Source of the DNA: an uncultured Bacteroidales bacterium
GTDB taxonomy: Bacteria > Bacteroidota > Bacteroidia > Bacteroidales > Muribaculaceae
Direction of reading: 5' to 3'
Length of the DNA: 64,000 nucleotides
NCBI GenBank assembly: GCA_902792895.1
Contig: CADBBK010000001.1
Coordinates: forward strand, 62,001 to 126,000
Shown: piece by piece, positions 42,714 through 51,154 of the stretch
Position numbering within the stretch: position 1 is the stretch's first letter
How the letters are laid out: each line of letters starts with the position of its first letter
Translations under genes and position numbers: made by a program
Notes under the pieces: generated by a model
Told to the model about the DNA's origin: nothing
Seen by the model: only the letters and a program-made list of their open reading frames with translations
The model's database searches: none

Positions 42714-45395
42714 TTAGCGGATGACGATTTTTTTGCCCTGGTGGATGTAGATGCCGGGGACGGTGGGTACGTCTTTGCCCATGGGCTGGCCCATCAGGTT
42801 GTAATAGTTCTCATCCATCGGGTGGAGCGCTTGGTCGGAAACCACCTCGTTGATGCCAACGCGGATTCCAGGATCATACCATCGTCCTGTATAGACTATC
42901 TGACCATCCTCAATGACATGGCTTAGTCCATAACCTACCTGGAACCCTGTAATAAATAATTCAAAATAGAATAGTGGAAATCCCGCCATGCCGTCATAGC
43001 CAATGCCTTCGATAATGAAATCATCCTCACTATACCAGGATTGATAATGATAGCATTTACGCTTTTGGCCACCAATCGTCATTATCCAGGTCCCATCAAA
43101 ATCAACATCACCCCAACCAGAAGAGTAAAGTCTCATCGGGTCATTGAAATCATAGAACACGAATTCTTCATTGGTTGTATAGATTGGCAGAGCTTCATAA
43201 GGGGCACCGATATACCAACTGTAGCCCACAGGGCACTGAGGATGCAGGATACCGTCAGGATGGATGGCATAGACCACCTTGTTCTCTTCACGCAGGCAAA
43301 TGGGGGTATAATCCTCGACCTCCTTATTATGTCCTTCTTTGTCCAAGTAATGGGTCAATACCACGGGCTTATAGGTTTTATCTCCAATTTGGACATCACC
43401 CTTCATCTCAAAACTGTAATATTGCAAGCCTTCAGGCATATCCAAAACGTATTCCCAGAATGGATTGTTATAAGCATACACCCACTTCACTCCCTCACGC
43501 ACGAAGGGAACATATTCGTAATCGTCTGGCACAGGTTCTTTATACCATTTGGTCTTATAGACAATCTCCCCATCCTCGATGACATGGCTTAAGCGGTTGA
43601 TGACTTGGTCCATTCCTACAGTGATGCCATAGAAGTAGTTAAGGGGCATTCCTGGTGATTCACCGACGAACCCAATTCCTTCAATAATGCTCTCATTACC
43701 CCAATAGTATTCATAAGATTCATGGTTGTTAAAGATATGTTGTTGGGTCAAATGATTACCAACCTGAACAAGTTCGGCATGGTCGTAATGGAGGAACACA
43801 TGACCATTCAACGATTCATAGAAGGTGACTGGATCATTAAAGTCATAGAGTATGAATTCCACGCCAGTTTGTACTGTGGAGAGCAGTTCCGTGCCTTGTA
43901 CCTCTGTCCCGATGCCTATTGGACACTCATAATACCTCTTGTCATCGGGAATAATGCCATACACCACCTTGTTTTCTTCACGCAGATAAACGGGTACAGT
44001 GTCATTCTCCTCATTAATTGCTGTGCCGCAATAAAGGTGTACCGGTTTATAACTCTTGCCGTTAATCACGGTGTCGCCCTTCATTTCTAATGTATAGTAG
44101 TGCTCACCATATGGTATATAACCATCTTCATAACCCATGCCCACAATCGGATTGTCATAGTAATACACCCACTTGACGCCCTCACGGACAAAGGGGACGT
44201 ACTCATACTCCTGTGCTACCTGATAGACCAGTGTGTCATCTTTCCAACAGCGCATCAAATAAGAGAAGGTGTTTTCCTGATTGATGAAGCATTGCATAAG
44301 GTATTGGTCCTTGCTGACACCAATACCTTCAATCAGATCATAGGCCCATGGCGTTGTGTCACCTGCAAAATAGGATGCACAATCAAACCCCATGTCGATG
44401 GTAATGGTTCTATAGCGATGGCCCAAGTTTTCTTGATTCCACACGTCTACAACTATCGTCGTCTCGTCAAGCCGATCACCCTTTTGCAGGTTAAAGTCGA
44501 GCAGAACCTTCGGATTACCATCCTCATTGACAACGTAAACCTTGCGGCCCTCTTCAAACAGTGTCTTTTGGATATCATACTCTGGCGAATAAATCTGCTT
44601 GCAGCGACGGTTGCCGACGATTGTATCTCCCTTGACTTGAATGGTGTAAATGTTCTTAAGGTCTGGTTGCTCGGTGCCAACTTCTAAGCATTCCCAAATT
44701 GTGCCGTCGGTTAACATCTCATCATAAGGTATGATTATGGCATCCTCTTCTCCCTCAAAATTCATGCCAGTGGTCTTGTGCCCACCCTTTGTGGAGAAGA
44801 TGACATGGCTGATGTTCGTTGGCTTTGGCTTCTTCGTTTTTCTGAGAGTGGAATCCTCCAGGAATAGTTCCATAGGCCCTCCGATATAGCCATATTGATA
44901 GATGATGCCGTTCCATGCCGGCAAACAATGCCTGTCGCCGTTGTTCATCATGTAGTAATCCAGGGAGTCCTCTTGCCAATCAATGTATTCTTCCTTGACT
45001 TCTCCACCCATTACTCCATATCTAATAGAGCCATCATATTCGTATGGCACACGAAAATCGTAGAGCAGACATTCAACACCAATGCTCCCGTCTTCAAGTA
45101 CTGGCCGCACATAGATCAAACTATCGCCGTCGTTGCGGATATAGCCTTGAATCTGGACGGATTCAACTACACCTTTATAAGTGACCGTCTTTTCAAGAGC
45201 CATGTAGTTGTCGTCGGCAGACAGCAGGCGATAGGTCACCTTAAGGACGTCTATGCTGTCTTCAATCCCAGTCGGTGGTTCTAGGGTATATAATATGTCC
45301 CATTGCGAGCCTTCTTCCCAAATGCTGCTTGCATGTGCTTGCGTCAATAATGAAAACAGGCACAAGAGCGTGAATAGTGTTCTTTTCATTCTCAT
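42714..45395 (-). CDS. Large secreted repeat protein with T9SS-like tail
   Basis: An 893-residue protein with a signal peptide (MRMKRTLFTLLCLFSLLTQA). It is built of about three related units of roughly 260 residues. Two contain the identical stretch YEYVPFVREGVKWVY, and units end with LSHVIEDGEIVYKTKWY or a close variant. The last 40 residues (YYNLMGQPMGKDVPTVPGIY, then a basic end) match Bacteroidales C-terminal sorting domains, so secretion through type IX is likely. The repeat function is unknown. Its ATG overlaps the stop of the upstream regulator (ATGA at 45392-45395). An alternative ATG is at 45389. Confidence 0.8.
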   Translation of the reverse strand: MRMKRTLFTLLCLFSLLTQAHASSIWEEGSQWDILYTLEPPTGIEDSIDVLKVTYRLLSADDNYMALEKTVTYKGVVESVQIQGYIRNDGDSLIYVRPVLEDGSIGVECLLYDFRVPYEYDGSIRYGVMGGEVKEEYIDWQEDSLDYYMMNNGDRHCLPAWNGIIYQYGYIGGPMELFLEDSTLRKTKKPKPTNISHVIFSTKGGHKTTGMNFEGEEDAIIIPYDEMLTDGTIWECLEVGTEQPDLKNIYTIQVKGDTIVGNRRCKQIYSPEYDIQKTLFEEGRKVYVVNEDGNPKVLLDFNLQKGDRLDETTIVVDVWNQENLGHRYRTITIDMGFDCASYFAGDTTPWAYDLIEGIGVSKDQYLMQCFINQENTFSYLMRCWKDDTLVYQVAQEYEYVPFVREGVKWVYYYDNPIVGMGYEDGYIPYGEHYYTLEMKGDTVINGKSYKPVHLYCGTAINEENDTVPVYLREENKVVYGIIPDDKRYYECPIGIGTEVQGTELLSTVQTGVEFILYDFNDPVTFYESLNGHVFLHYDHAELVQVGNHLTQQHIFNNHESYEYYWGNESIIEGIGFVGESPGMPLNYFYGITVGMDQVINRLSHVIEDGEIVYKTKWYKEPVPDDYEYVPFVREGVKWVYAYNNPFWEYVLDMPEGLQYYSFEMKGDVQIGDKTYKPVVLTHYLDKEGHNKEVEDYTPICLREENKVVYAIHPDGILHPQCPVGYSWYIGAPYEALPIYTTNEEFVFYDFNDPMRLYSSGWGDVDFDGTWIMTIGGQKRKCYHYQSWYSEDDFIIEGIGYDGMAGFPLFYFELFITGFQVGYGLSHVIEDGQIVYTGRWYDPGIRVGINEVVSDQALHPMDENYYNLMGQPMGKDVPTVPGIYIHQGKKIVIR

Positions 45396-46747
45396 ATGAT
45401 ATATTGGTTTAGATAATTTTCAATTGTTTGATTCTGTATATCGTTATCCAGTTTCTTTTTCATGCGTTGTTTCCTGACTGCGACTGATGAGGGCGCAATG
45501 CCATAAACATCAGCCAATAGCGCATTGGGCACCCGCATCATCAGCAGGCAGCAGAAACGGACATCTTCGGTTGTGAGTGTGGGGTGCTGCCGTCGCAAGC
45601 GGGAGGTGAATCCAGGAAGTACTATATCGGTGTTTTTTTCGATGAGTTCCCAAGACGATTCCTCAAGGTTGATATGCCCGCTCTTGCCACGATGGGCATT
45701 GAGGATAGGCAAAATTATGGCATAAAGGTGCTCATAGTACAAACGTTGCAACTTGATATTTTCCTCGCGCACCAAATTTTCATTGGCTTGGGCAGCTTCT
45801 GAGAGGCGCATAGCCTCCAATTCTTTGTCATGGGCAATCCGTGCCTTACGACGATAGAATAATCCAGCTACAGCTGCAGCCAATAACAGAAGTAGAACCG
45901 CAATGATGATGACATACAGTCGAGCTTGTTCAGCCTTGCGCTCTGCTCGCTGGAACTCCATCTGGCGCTCATGCTGCAGTTCATGGATTCGTGCCATGTT
46001 CTCCGAGGTTTCACTCCTTGCAATGCTGTCGGTAATGTCCATCAGGTTGATGGCGTCGTCATAGGCTTCCCTCCATTGATTCGCTTCTTGGTGATGATAC
46101 ATCAAGAGGCGGGTCAGTTCAGCCTGTCCATGAATCCCGCATTCAGATAAATAGGAAGGAAGAACCGCCATCAGATCCTCAATTCGGTTCTGTAAGTTGA
46201 GCCCATAGGCATGTGTGATGCGGTATAGGTCAGTTTGAACAACCTTGGGATAGACACTTTTCGCTTCAGTGATGTAATGCTCGACACTGTCGCCCTCTTC
46301 AGCCATGAGATGGATTTGAGCGAGTAAAAGGAGCGTCTGAGCTCTGAAATCCAATGTGTCCTTCGGTGCTAATTGATAGGCCTGATGGGCTTCAATTGAA
46401 GCACTGTCCAAAATTCCTTCTACCATATAAGCGGTTGCCAATTGCTGTAGAGCTTCAGCCATGAGTATATGACCATATACCTTATTATTATTGCTGATCA
46501 CTTCGGCTTCGCTCAGCATCTTCTTTTGGTATTGCTTTTGCAACTCGGTTAAGTTCTTCTTTTCATATTCAGCAGCGATCTGCGAATACAATTTGAAGCA
46601 CTGCTCATGATCCCCGGTATTCTGGCATTTGTCCAATTCGTTGAGCAAAGCTACCAGTTCGCCATCTTCTTCGTCAAGGGGAGCATTGGTTACCTTGACG
46701 CAACTGACAAACAAACCGATTAATATGACTAAAAACAGCTTCTTCAT
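45392..46747 (-). CDS. Lipoprotein-like TPR membrane regulator with HTH tail
   Basis: A 451-residue protein. A signal (MKKLFLVILIGLFVSC) is followed by a helical TPR-like region at about 30-250, a membrane helix at about 277-297 (LYVIIIAVLLLLLAAAVAGL), a coiled coil at about 300-350 and a C-terminal helix-turn-helix (LTTEDVRFCCLLMMRVPNAL, then SSVAVRKQRMKKKL). Similar TPR-membrane-HTH proteins are common in Bacteroidetes; the sensor would lie in the periplasm and the DNA-binding part in the cytoplasm. The stop overlaps the start of the secreted repeat protein, so the two are translationally coupled. Confidence 0.8.
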   Translation of the reverse strand: MKKLFLVILIGLFVSCVKVTNAPLDEEDGELVALLNELDKCQNTGDHEQCFKLYSQIAAEYEKKNLTELQKQYQKKMLSEAEVISNNNKVYGHILMAEALQQLATAYMVEGILDSASIEAHQAYQLAPKDTLDFRAQTLLLLAQIHLMAEEGDSVEHYITEAKSVYPKVVQTDLYRITHAYGLNLQNRIEDLMAVLPSYLSECGIHGQAELTRLLMYHHQEANQWREAYDDAINLMDITDSIARSETSENMARIHELQHERQMEFQRAERKAEQARLYVIIIAVLLLLLAAAVAGLFYRRKARIAHDKELEAMRLSEAAQANENLVREENIKLQRLYYEHLYAIILPILNAHRGKSGHINLEESSWELIEKNTDIVLPGFTSRLRRQHPTLTTEDVRFCCLLMMRVPNALLADVYGIAPSSVAVRKQRMKKKLDNDIQNQTIENYLNQYII

Positions 46748-46764
46748 ATTGTTGTGTTTTTCTG

Positions 46765-46795
46765 CAAAATTACTCAAAATAATACTACAATTCAA
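46765..46795 (-). promoter_or_regulatory. Promoter of the regulator/secreted protein operon
   Basis: On the minus strand TTG at 46795-46793, 20 nt, then TAATTTTG at 46772-46765. The box ends 17 nt before the ATG at 46747 and rules out the longer reading frame start. Confidence 0.65.
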
Positions 46796-46955
46796 TGCGC
46801 TATTCCTAAATGTATATGTGTGCATACTGCAGGATGTGTTTTATTTTATTGATATTCATAGCGATAATAATATAGAAGATGTATATCGTACAAACTCCAC
46901 CAAACCTCTAGAATGGCGATATTAACGCAATCTCAAGCGCATCTTTTCCTTGTCT

Positions 46956-46986
46956 TTTGCCATCCCACGACACAAACATACCTTTG
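46956..46986 (+). promoter_or_regulatory. Full-consensus promoter facing a gene remnant
   Basis: TTTG at 46956-46959, 19 nt, then TACCTTTG at 46979-46986. The next bases form an inverted repeat GCGGTAA-attaa-TTACCGC (46986-47004). No intact gene lies directly downstream. Confidence 0.65.
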
Positions 46987-46990
46987 CGGT

Positions 46991-47045
46991 AAATTAATTA
47001 CCGCGATTGTGGGCGGCGCCTCGGCAACGCTCAAGGCAGCTCGGC
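46991..47045 (+). pseudogene. Remnant encoding KLITAIVGGASATLKAA
   Basis: A short coding-like piece with no start codon, directly after the palindrome at 46986-47004. It matches the start of the fragment at 50393 (VGGASATFK) at both DNA and protein level. The frame then runs into low-quality sequence. It seems to be the decayed 5' end of a small gene. Confidence 0.45.
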
Positions 47046-47094
47046 GTTGCGCTCGACTTGCACCGCAATTGCCACGAACTAAAATCGATAGAAT

Positions 47095-47412
47095 ATGTCA
47101 GTCACATTGAATAACCAACTGGAGGAGCTGATGTTTTCCTCGCAGATTCCCGACCTCGACCTTACGACGAGCGACGACAACGAGGCCGTCGTGTCGATCG
47201 TCTCGGGCGGGGCCACGGTTTTCTCGGCCACACACATCCAGTATCAAAGGAATATCATTGTCCACGACATCCGTTCGGTTGTCGAGTATTACATGCGCCA
47301 GGGCAGCCATGCCCTGCGCTGCAACTTCGATCAAGGCACCTAGCAGTTCAAACGGCTCAACTCGCATCAGATACACCAGGCCCGCATCTACGGCATTTTC
47401 GAGATCAATGGC
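47095..47412 (+). pseudogene. Truncated gene of unknown function
   Basis: The frame starts MSVTLNNQLEELMFSSQIPD and ends at a TAG at 47341-47343 after 82 codons. Past the stop the same frame continues sensibly (QFKRLNSHQIHQARIYGIFE) to about 47412, where base composition changes abruptly to AT-rich. It is most simply read as a gene broken by a stop codon and cut off by an insertion or deletion. I do not recognise the family. Confidence 0.5.
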
Positions 47413-47456
47413 ATTAATTGTTCAATAAAAATATACAGATATTGTAAAAAAAATAC

Positions 47457-47464
47457 TACATTTG
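47457..47464 (+). promoter_or_regulatory. Putative -7 box of the YiiX-like gene
   Basis: TACATTTG, 79 nt before the ATG at 47544, in AT-rich sequence. No -33 partner at 19-21 nt. Confidence 0.45.
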
Positions 47465-47543
47465 CATATAAATCGTTTTACTATCAATGCATTGGCAAGA
47501 ATTTGACAAACGATTAATCACTATTTTTAATAACTGCTATTCA

Positions 47544-48122
47544 ATGAAAAAGAAAATTATAATTGCACTATCAGTTCTGGCTTTGGGCTTCGTCATATAT
47601 GCACTCAATAGCCATTCGGCTCCTCCATCTAACGAATTGAAAGAAGGCGATATTGTCTTCCAGACATCAAAGTCATCACAATCAAAACACATCATGCTTG
47701 CTACGAAGTCGCAGTGGTCCCATTGTGGCATAATAGTAGAGAAGTCTGATGGTTTGTATGTTTTTGAAGCCATCTCTACCGTCAGTCTCACACCATATCA
47801 AGAGTGGGTAAACAGGGGCAGAGGTAAACGTGTCAGTGTGAAACGATACACTGACGATCCAGTTAAAATTAAGTACCATAAGTATTTACGGAAGCCGTAT
47901 GATCTTTCATTCAAGTTTAATAACGGCAAATGGTACTGTTCTGAGCTAATATATGACGTCTACAAAAAGCAATTAGGTGTGGAGTTGTGCAAGCCACACC
48001 CAGTAAGCGATTATGCTATTATTGGATTGGATAAAGTCCTGAAAAAGAGAGGTATTAGTAAAGACCAACTAGTAGTTGCCCCCAGCGATATATATGATTC
48101 AAAGTTATTACGCGAGCTATAA
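47544..48122 (+). CDS. YiiX-like permuted papain-fold hydrolase
   Basis: A 192-residue protein with an N-terminal signal or anchor (MKKKIIIALSVLALGFVIYA). The core has GDIVFQ near 35-40, SHCGIIV with His60, and WYCSELIY with Cys132. That order (His before Cys) is the permuted NlpC/P60-like YaeF/YiiX fold, whose members cut amide or ester bonds of peptides or lipids. The gene is much richer in A and T than its neighbours and begins about 130 bp after an abrupt composition change, which suggests recent transfer. Confidence 0.8.
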   Translation: MKKKIIIALSVLALGFVIYALNSHSAPPSNELKEGDIVFQTSKSSQSKHIMLATKSQWSHCGIIVEKSDGLYVFEAISTVSLTPYQEWVNRGRGKRVSVKRYTDDPVKIKYHKYLRKPYDLSFKFNNGKWYCSELIYDVYKKQLGVELCKPHPVSDYAIIGLDKVLKKRGISKDQLVVAPSDIYDSKLLREL

Positions 48123-48196
48123 ACTATAACCCTGACGTATCCAGTATTTCTTTTAGATCATCTACAAGTTGCTCTCCTGCATCCGAGAAAAATTCG

Positions 48197-48245
48197 GATA
48201 TGATGCAAAGAAACGATGTGAATCACAATGATTCACATCGCTCTT
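48197..48245 (-). terminator. Terminator hairpin, copy A of a repeated element
   Basis: A perfect 12-bp stem CGATGTGAATCA/TGATTCACATCG (48214-48240) with a 3-nt loop. On the minus strand it is followed by TTTCTTTGCATCATATCC. It lies 157 nt past the M28 peptidase stop. The hairpin and its tail are nearly identical to the element beside tRNA-Gly at 50530-50577. Confidence 0.65.
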
Positions 48246-48396
48246 GACTTGAGTGGTAGCCTGTCCACTCGTCCACCTCGTCAGGCAACAGAAGAGTCTT
48301 CTGCTCATAATGACGCAAGGTTTTACTGTTACTTGCATCAACTAGGAGAACGCTCCGATTTTCAACCGTGTTTTCTTACTCAGAGCACGGAATGCC

Positions 48397-49977
48397 TTAT
48401 CGGGAATTGCTTGACAAGGATAGACCTACGCTGAAGATGAGGTTAACGTTGGACAATGTGCCACTGACGTCCCAATCCTCACGATACTCGTCACATGGTT
48501 TGTGATACCACACGGGCATAGGGTATTTATTGGGCTTGCTCACATCCACTGGCTGACGGCCGTTCTCCAACACCACCGCACGCACACCCTTTTTCACGAA
48601 ATTATAGTGGTCGGAGCGGTAAAACCAGCCGTCGGAGTTGTCGTCGTCGAAATAGATATACCTGCCCTGAGCAGCAGCGGCAGCCACATAATAATTGTCT
48701 AAGTCGCTTTCCCCGCCACCCAAAATCACGACATCGCGTGTGAGCTCGGCAGGACCTATGCTCTCAAAATTAAGGCAGGCCACAGTCTTCGCCATCGGCA
48801 CGGCAGGGTGATCGCAGTAATATGCCGAGCCGAAAAGTCCGCTCTCCTCTGACGAGGGGAAGATGAACAGCAGGTCTCGATGCGGCTGGGGCATCTCCTT
48901 GAACTTCTTGGCAACGAGCAAAGCTCCAGCCACGCCCGATGCATTGTCTGCAGCACCGTTATATATCGTATCGCCGCGCTCATCGGCTTTCCCGATGCCC
49001 AGATGGTCCCAGTGGGCACAGAACACGACGGCCTCACCGTCCTGACCGCTTCCTCGCAGGATGCCGCCCACATTGCGCGTCTGTTGAATGTCGTAGGTCA
49101 CATTCATCTTCACATCACCTCTCACATTCAGGGGAAAACTCTTGAAGCCCGGCTTTTTCGCAGCGGCCAGTGCCCTGTCCATATCCATGCCGGCCGCAAG
49201 AAACAGTTTCCGGCAACCGTCCTCGTGCAGCCATCCCCTGACGGCCAATTCGTTGGCATTACGCGTATCCGGATCATAGATGGCGAGATTGTCGCTCAGG
49301 TGGCCATTCACACAGACATGCCACCCGTAACTGGCGGCCTCGGTATGATGAAGCACCAGACAACCGGCAGCACCCTGACGCTGTGCCTCTTCAAACTTGT
49401 ATAACCAACGACCGTAGTAGGTCATATTGCGTCCCCGGAAGAGCTGAGCGTCATAAAAGCCGGGGTCGTTGACCATCACGACCACAATCTTGCCTTTCAC
49501 ATCGATGCCCTCGTAGTCGTTCCAGCCGTATTCGGGCGCGTTGATGCCAAAACCGCAAAACACATACTCTGCCTTCTTCAGATCAATTTTCTTAGTGGCG
49601 CGAGTCGTCCAGATGATCATATCGTCGGGATAGCGGAGCACAGATTTCTTCTTCCCGCTCACTGTGAGCCTGCCACCCACGGGCTTGGCTGTAACTGCAA
49701 TCATTTCAAAGGGCTGGAACCAACTGCCGTTGAAGGCCGGCTCCAAACCTATTCCCTCCAACTGCTTGGCAAGATAGTCCACCGTTTTATCCTCAAAGGG
49801 CGTCATGGGCTTTCTCCCGCCAAACTCATCACTGGAAATCACCTTTGTCCATTCCCTCAGCAACTGTTCGTCACTTCCGGTTTTCAAGTGCTCCTGTGTA
49901 ATCTGCGCACTGGCAGTTGCCAACCCTAAGGCGACAATAGCGATTACCATCACCAACACTTTAGCATTCATTCTCAT
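48397..49977 (-). CDS. M28-family zinc aminopeptidase with PA domain
   Basis: An exported metallopeptidase of about 526 residues with a signal peptide (MRMNAKVLVMVIAIVALGLA). Residues about 110-280 hold a PA-type insert. The M28 core has CAHWDHLG, GAADNASGVA, SSEESGLFGS and SDHYNFVKKG, supplying the two-zinc ligands and the catalytic Glu. Nearby ATGs at 49983 and 49971 are equally possible starts; the frame stays open to 50052. The promoter at 50283-50312 would give a leader of about 300 nt. Confidence 0.88.
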   Translation of the reverse strand: MRMNAKVLVMVIAIVALGLATASAQITQEHLKTGSDEQLLREWTKVISSDEFGGRKPMTPFEDKTVDYLAKQLEGIGLEPAFNGSWFQPFEMIAVTAKPVGGRLTVSGKKKSVLRYPDDMIIWTTRATKKIDLKKAEYVFCGFGINAPEYGWNDYEGIDVKGKIVVVMVNDPGFYDAQLFRGRNMTYYGRWLYKFEEAQRQGAAGCLVLHHTEAASYGWHVCVNGHLSDNLAIYDPDTRNANELAVRGWLHEDGCRKLFLAAGMDMDRALAAAKKPGFKSFPLNVRGDVKMNVTYDIQQTRNVGGILRGSGQDGEAVVFCAHWDHLGIGKADERGDTIYNGAADNASGVAGALLVAKKFKEMPQPHRDLLFIFPSSEESGLFGSAYYCDHPAVPMAKTVACLNFESIGPAELTRDVVILGGGESDLDNYYVAAAAAQGRYIYFDDDNSDGWFYRSDHYNFVKKGVRAVVLENGRQPVDVSKPNKYPMPVWYHKPCDEYREDWDVSGTLSNVNLIFSVGLSLSSNSR

Positions 49978-50094
49978 CAGCATCAATATTCTTAGATATG
50001 GGTTGTTGGAAAAGGACTTTTCCCTGACACACCGCTCATTATCGGGTGCCAAATCAACTCATGGAAAAATCCCATTACTTTAAGTATTTAAGGG

Positions 50095-50272
50095 AACGAT
50101 ATAGTAGCTGGCCCAAAACCCTGCGGGGCTAATGCGAATTACACGAATTTATCAAATTTTATACGAATAGATTTTTTTCGTGAAATTAGTCTCATTAGCG
50201 AAATTGGCTTCGCCGAGCTAAAAGTTCGCATAAAAAAACTTTCAGGGCCAACAGCCATATCATTGCCGTTTT
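50095..50272. repeat. MITE-like element with imperfect terminal inverted repeats
   Basis: The left end read in reverse complement starts GGGCCAGCTACTATATCGTT. The right end starts GGGCCAACAGCCATATCATT. They agree at 17 of 23 positions and face inwards. Between them are an AT-rich core and inner inverted pieces ATGCGAA and TTCGCAT. A relative of the right end (CAACAGCTATATCATT) occurs near 60630. No coding frame is present. Confidence 0.5.
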
Positions 50273-50282
50273 TAATTATCTG

Positions 50283-50312
50283 CAAAGATACATAATAACA
50301 CTGTATCATCAA
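50283..50312 (-). promoter_or_regulatory. Candidate promoter of the M28 peptidase gene
   Basis: Minus strand TTG at 50312-50310, 19 nt, then TATCTTTG at 50290-50283. The transcript would run through the MITE-like element before reaching the gene. Confidence 0.55.
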
Positions 50313-50383
50313 AAAACTATGAAACAGTTCTCACTCATTTTGGGCGCATTCGGTGTGTCTTTTATAGAATCCACCCCATAATC

Positions 50384-50404
50384 TAATTTGCGATGAAATT
50401 CATC
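50384..50404. repeat. Perfect inverted repeat at the start of a gene fragment
   Basis: TTGCGATGAA and TTCATCGCAA flank a single A. The ATG inside the left arm starts the fragment that follows. The arrangement parallels the palindrome at 46986-47004, which precedes a matching fragment. Confidence 0.6.
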
Positions 50405-50535
50405 GCAAGAGTGGGCGGAGCATCGGCTACGTTCAAGACCGACAGAGGCAAGGTGTTCAAGGAAGACGTGGACATCGTGCCCACAATCATCGACAAGTCG
50501 CTGTCCTGCATGCTCGAGAAACTTGGATTGATGCA
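50393..50535 (+). pseudogene. Gene fragment encoding MKFIARVGGASATFK and about 32 more codons
   Basis: The frame reads MKFIARVGGASATFKTDRGK and continues sensibly for about 47 codons to LEKLGLM. It then runs without a stop into the hairpin and the antisense of tRNA-Gly, which cannot be natural coding sequence. I therefore read it as the 5' part of a gene cut by recombination next to the tRNA. The first 15 codons match the remnant at 46991. Family unknown. Confidence 0.45.
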
Positions 50536-50577
50536 AAACAAACGATGTGAACCATATATGATTCACATCGTTTGTTT
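50530..50577 (-). terminator. Terminator of tRNA-Gly, copy B of a repeated element
   Basis: A perfect 16-bp stem (AAACAAACGATGTGAA against TTCACATCGTTTGTTT, 50536-50577) begins 2 nt past the tRNA 3' end. The minus strand continues GTTTTGCATCAATCC. It matches the hairpin at 48197-48245. Confidence 0.75.
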
Positions 50578-50578
50578 G

Positions 50579-50651
50579 AGCGGTAAACGGGACTCGAACC
50601 CGCGGCCCTCAGCTTGGGAAGCTGATGCTCTACCAACTGAGCTACTACCGC
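50579..50651 (-). tRNA. tRNA-Gly (anticodon CCC)
   Basis: On the minus strand the 73-nt gene folds into the cloverleaf: acceptor GCGGTAG with TTACCGC (one G-U pair), D arm GCTCAGTTGGTAGAGC, anticodon stem TCAGC/GCTGA with loop TTCCCAA, a 5-nt variable loop, and T arm GCGGGTTCGAGTCCCGT. The anticodon is CCC. CCA is not encoded, as is usual in Bacteroidetes. A strong hairpin follows at once. Confidence 0.95.
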
Positions 50652-50705
50652 AATTCCATCTCGCACCATGCTGTCACATGACTACGAGACGTATTTTTTC
50701 TTATT

Positions 50706-51038
50706 TCAGGAGGCGCCACCGTGGTTGATGACGTCGGTGACGCTGTCGCCATTCTCGGTGACATAGTAACGGACGGTGAGGGTATCGCCCTCATTCCACG
50801 ATGCCCGGTGGTCACCGTCGAGGTCAGGATAGGCGAACTCGATGGTATCATCACCCACCATGAGATCAACACTGTTCATGGCGCCACCGATGGCGACACC
50901 AATTACCTCGTTGGGCTGGGGCTCATCGACCTTGGTCGTATCCTCTTGCTGAATCAAGGGATCGGTCTTGCCTTCACCGATACACGAGCACAGCGACACG
51001 GCCGATACCACGCTAAGTGCTATAACCAATTTCTTCAT
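50706..51038 (-). CDS. Small lipoprotein of unknown function
   Basis: A 110-residue protein with a clear lipoprotein signal (MKKLVIALSVVSAVSLCSC), lipid attachment at Cys19, then an acidic linker and a compact acidic domain (EFAYPDLDGDHRASWNEGDT). The DLDGDH piece looks like a calcium-type loop, but a single loop is weak evidence. No family recognised. It has its own -7 box. Confidence 0.75.
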   Translation of the reverse strand: MKKLVIALSVVSAVSLCSCIGEGKTDPLIQQEDTTKVDEPQPNEVIGVAIGGAMNSVDLMVGDDTIEFAYPDLDGDHRASWNEGDTLTVRYYVTENGDSVTDVINHGGAS

Positions 51039-51075
51039 GTCCTTGAATGTTAATAATGAGTTTGTTTTACGGGAG

Positions 51076-51083
51076 CAAAGTTA
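51076..51083 (-). promoter_or_regulatory. Putative -7 box of the small lipoprotein gene
   Basis: TAACTTTG on the minus strand, 37 nt upstream of the ATG at 51038. Confidence 0.5.
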
Positions 51084-51154
51084 ACGATTTTTATTGACGA
51101 AACAAAATAATCGGGCCAATAATTCACCTCTTGCCCATCATTCGGGACAAGTAA

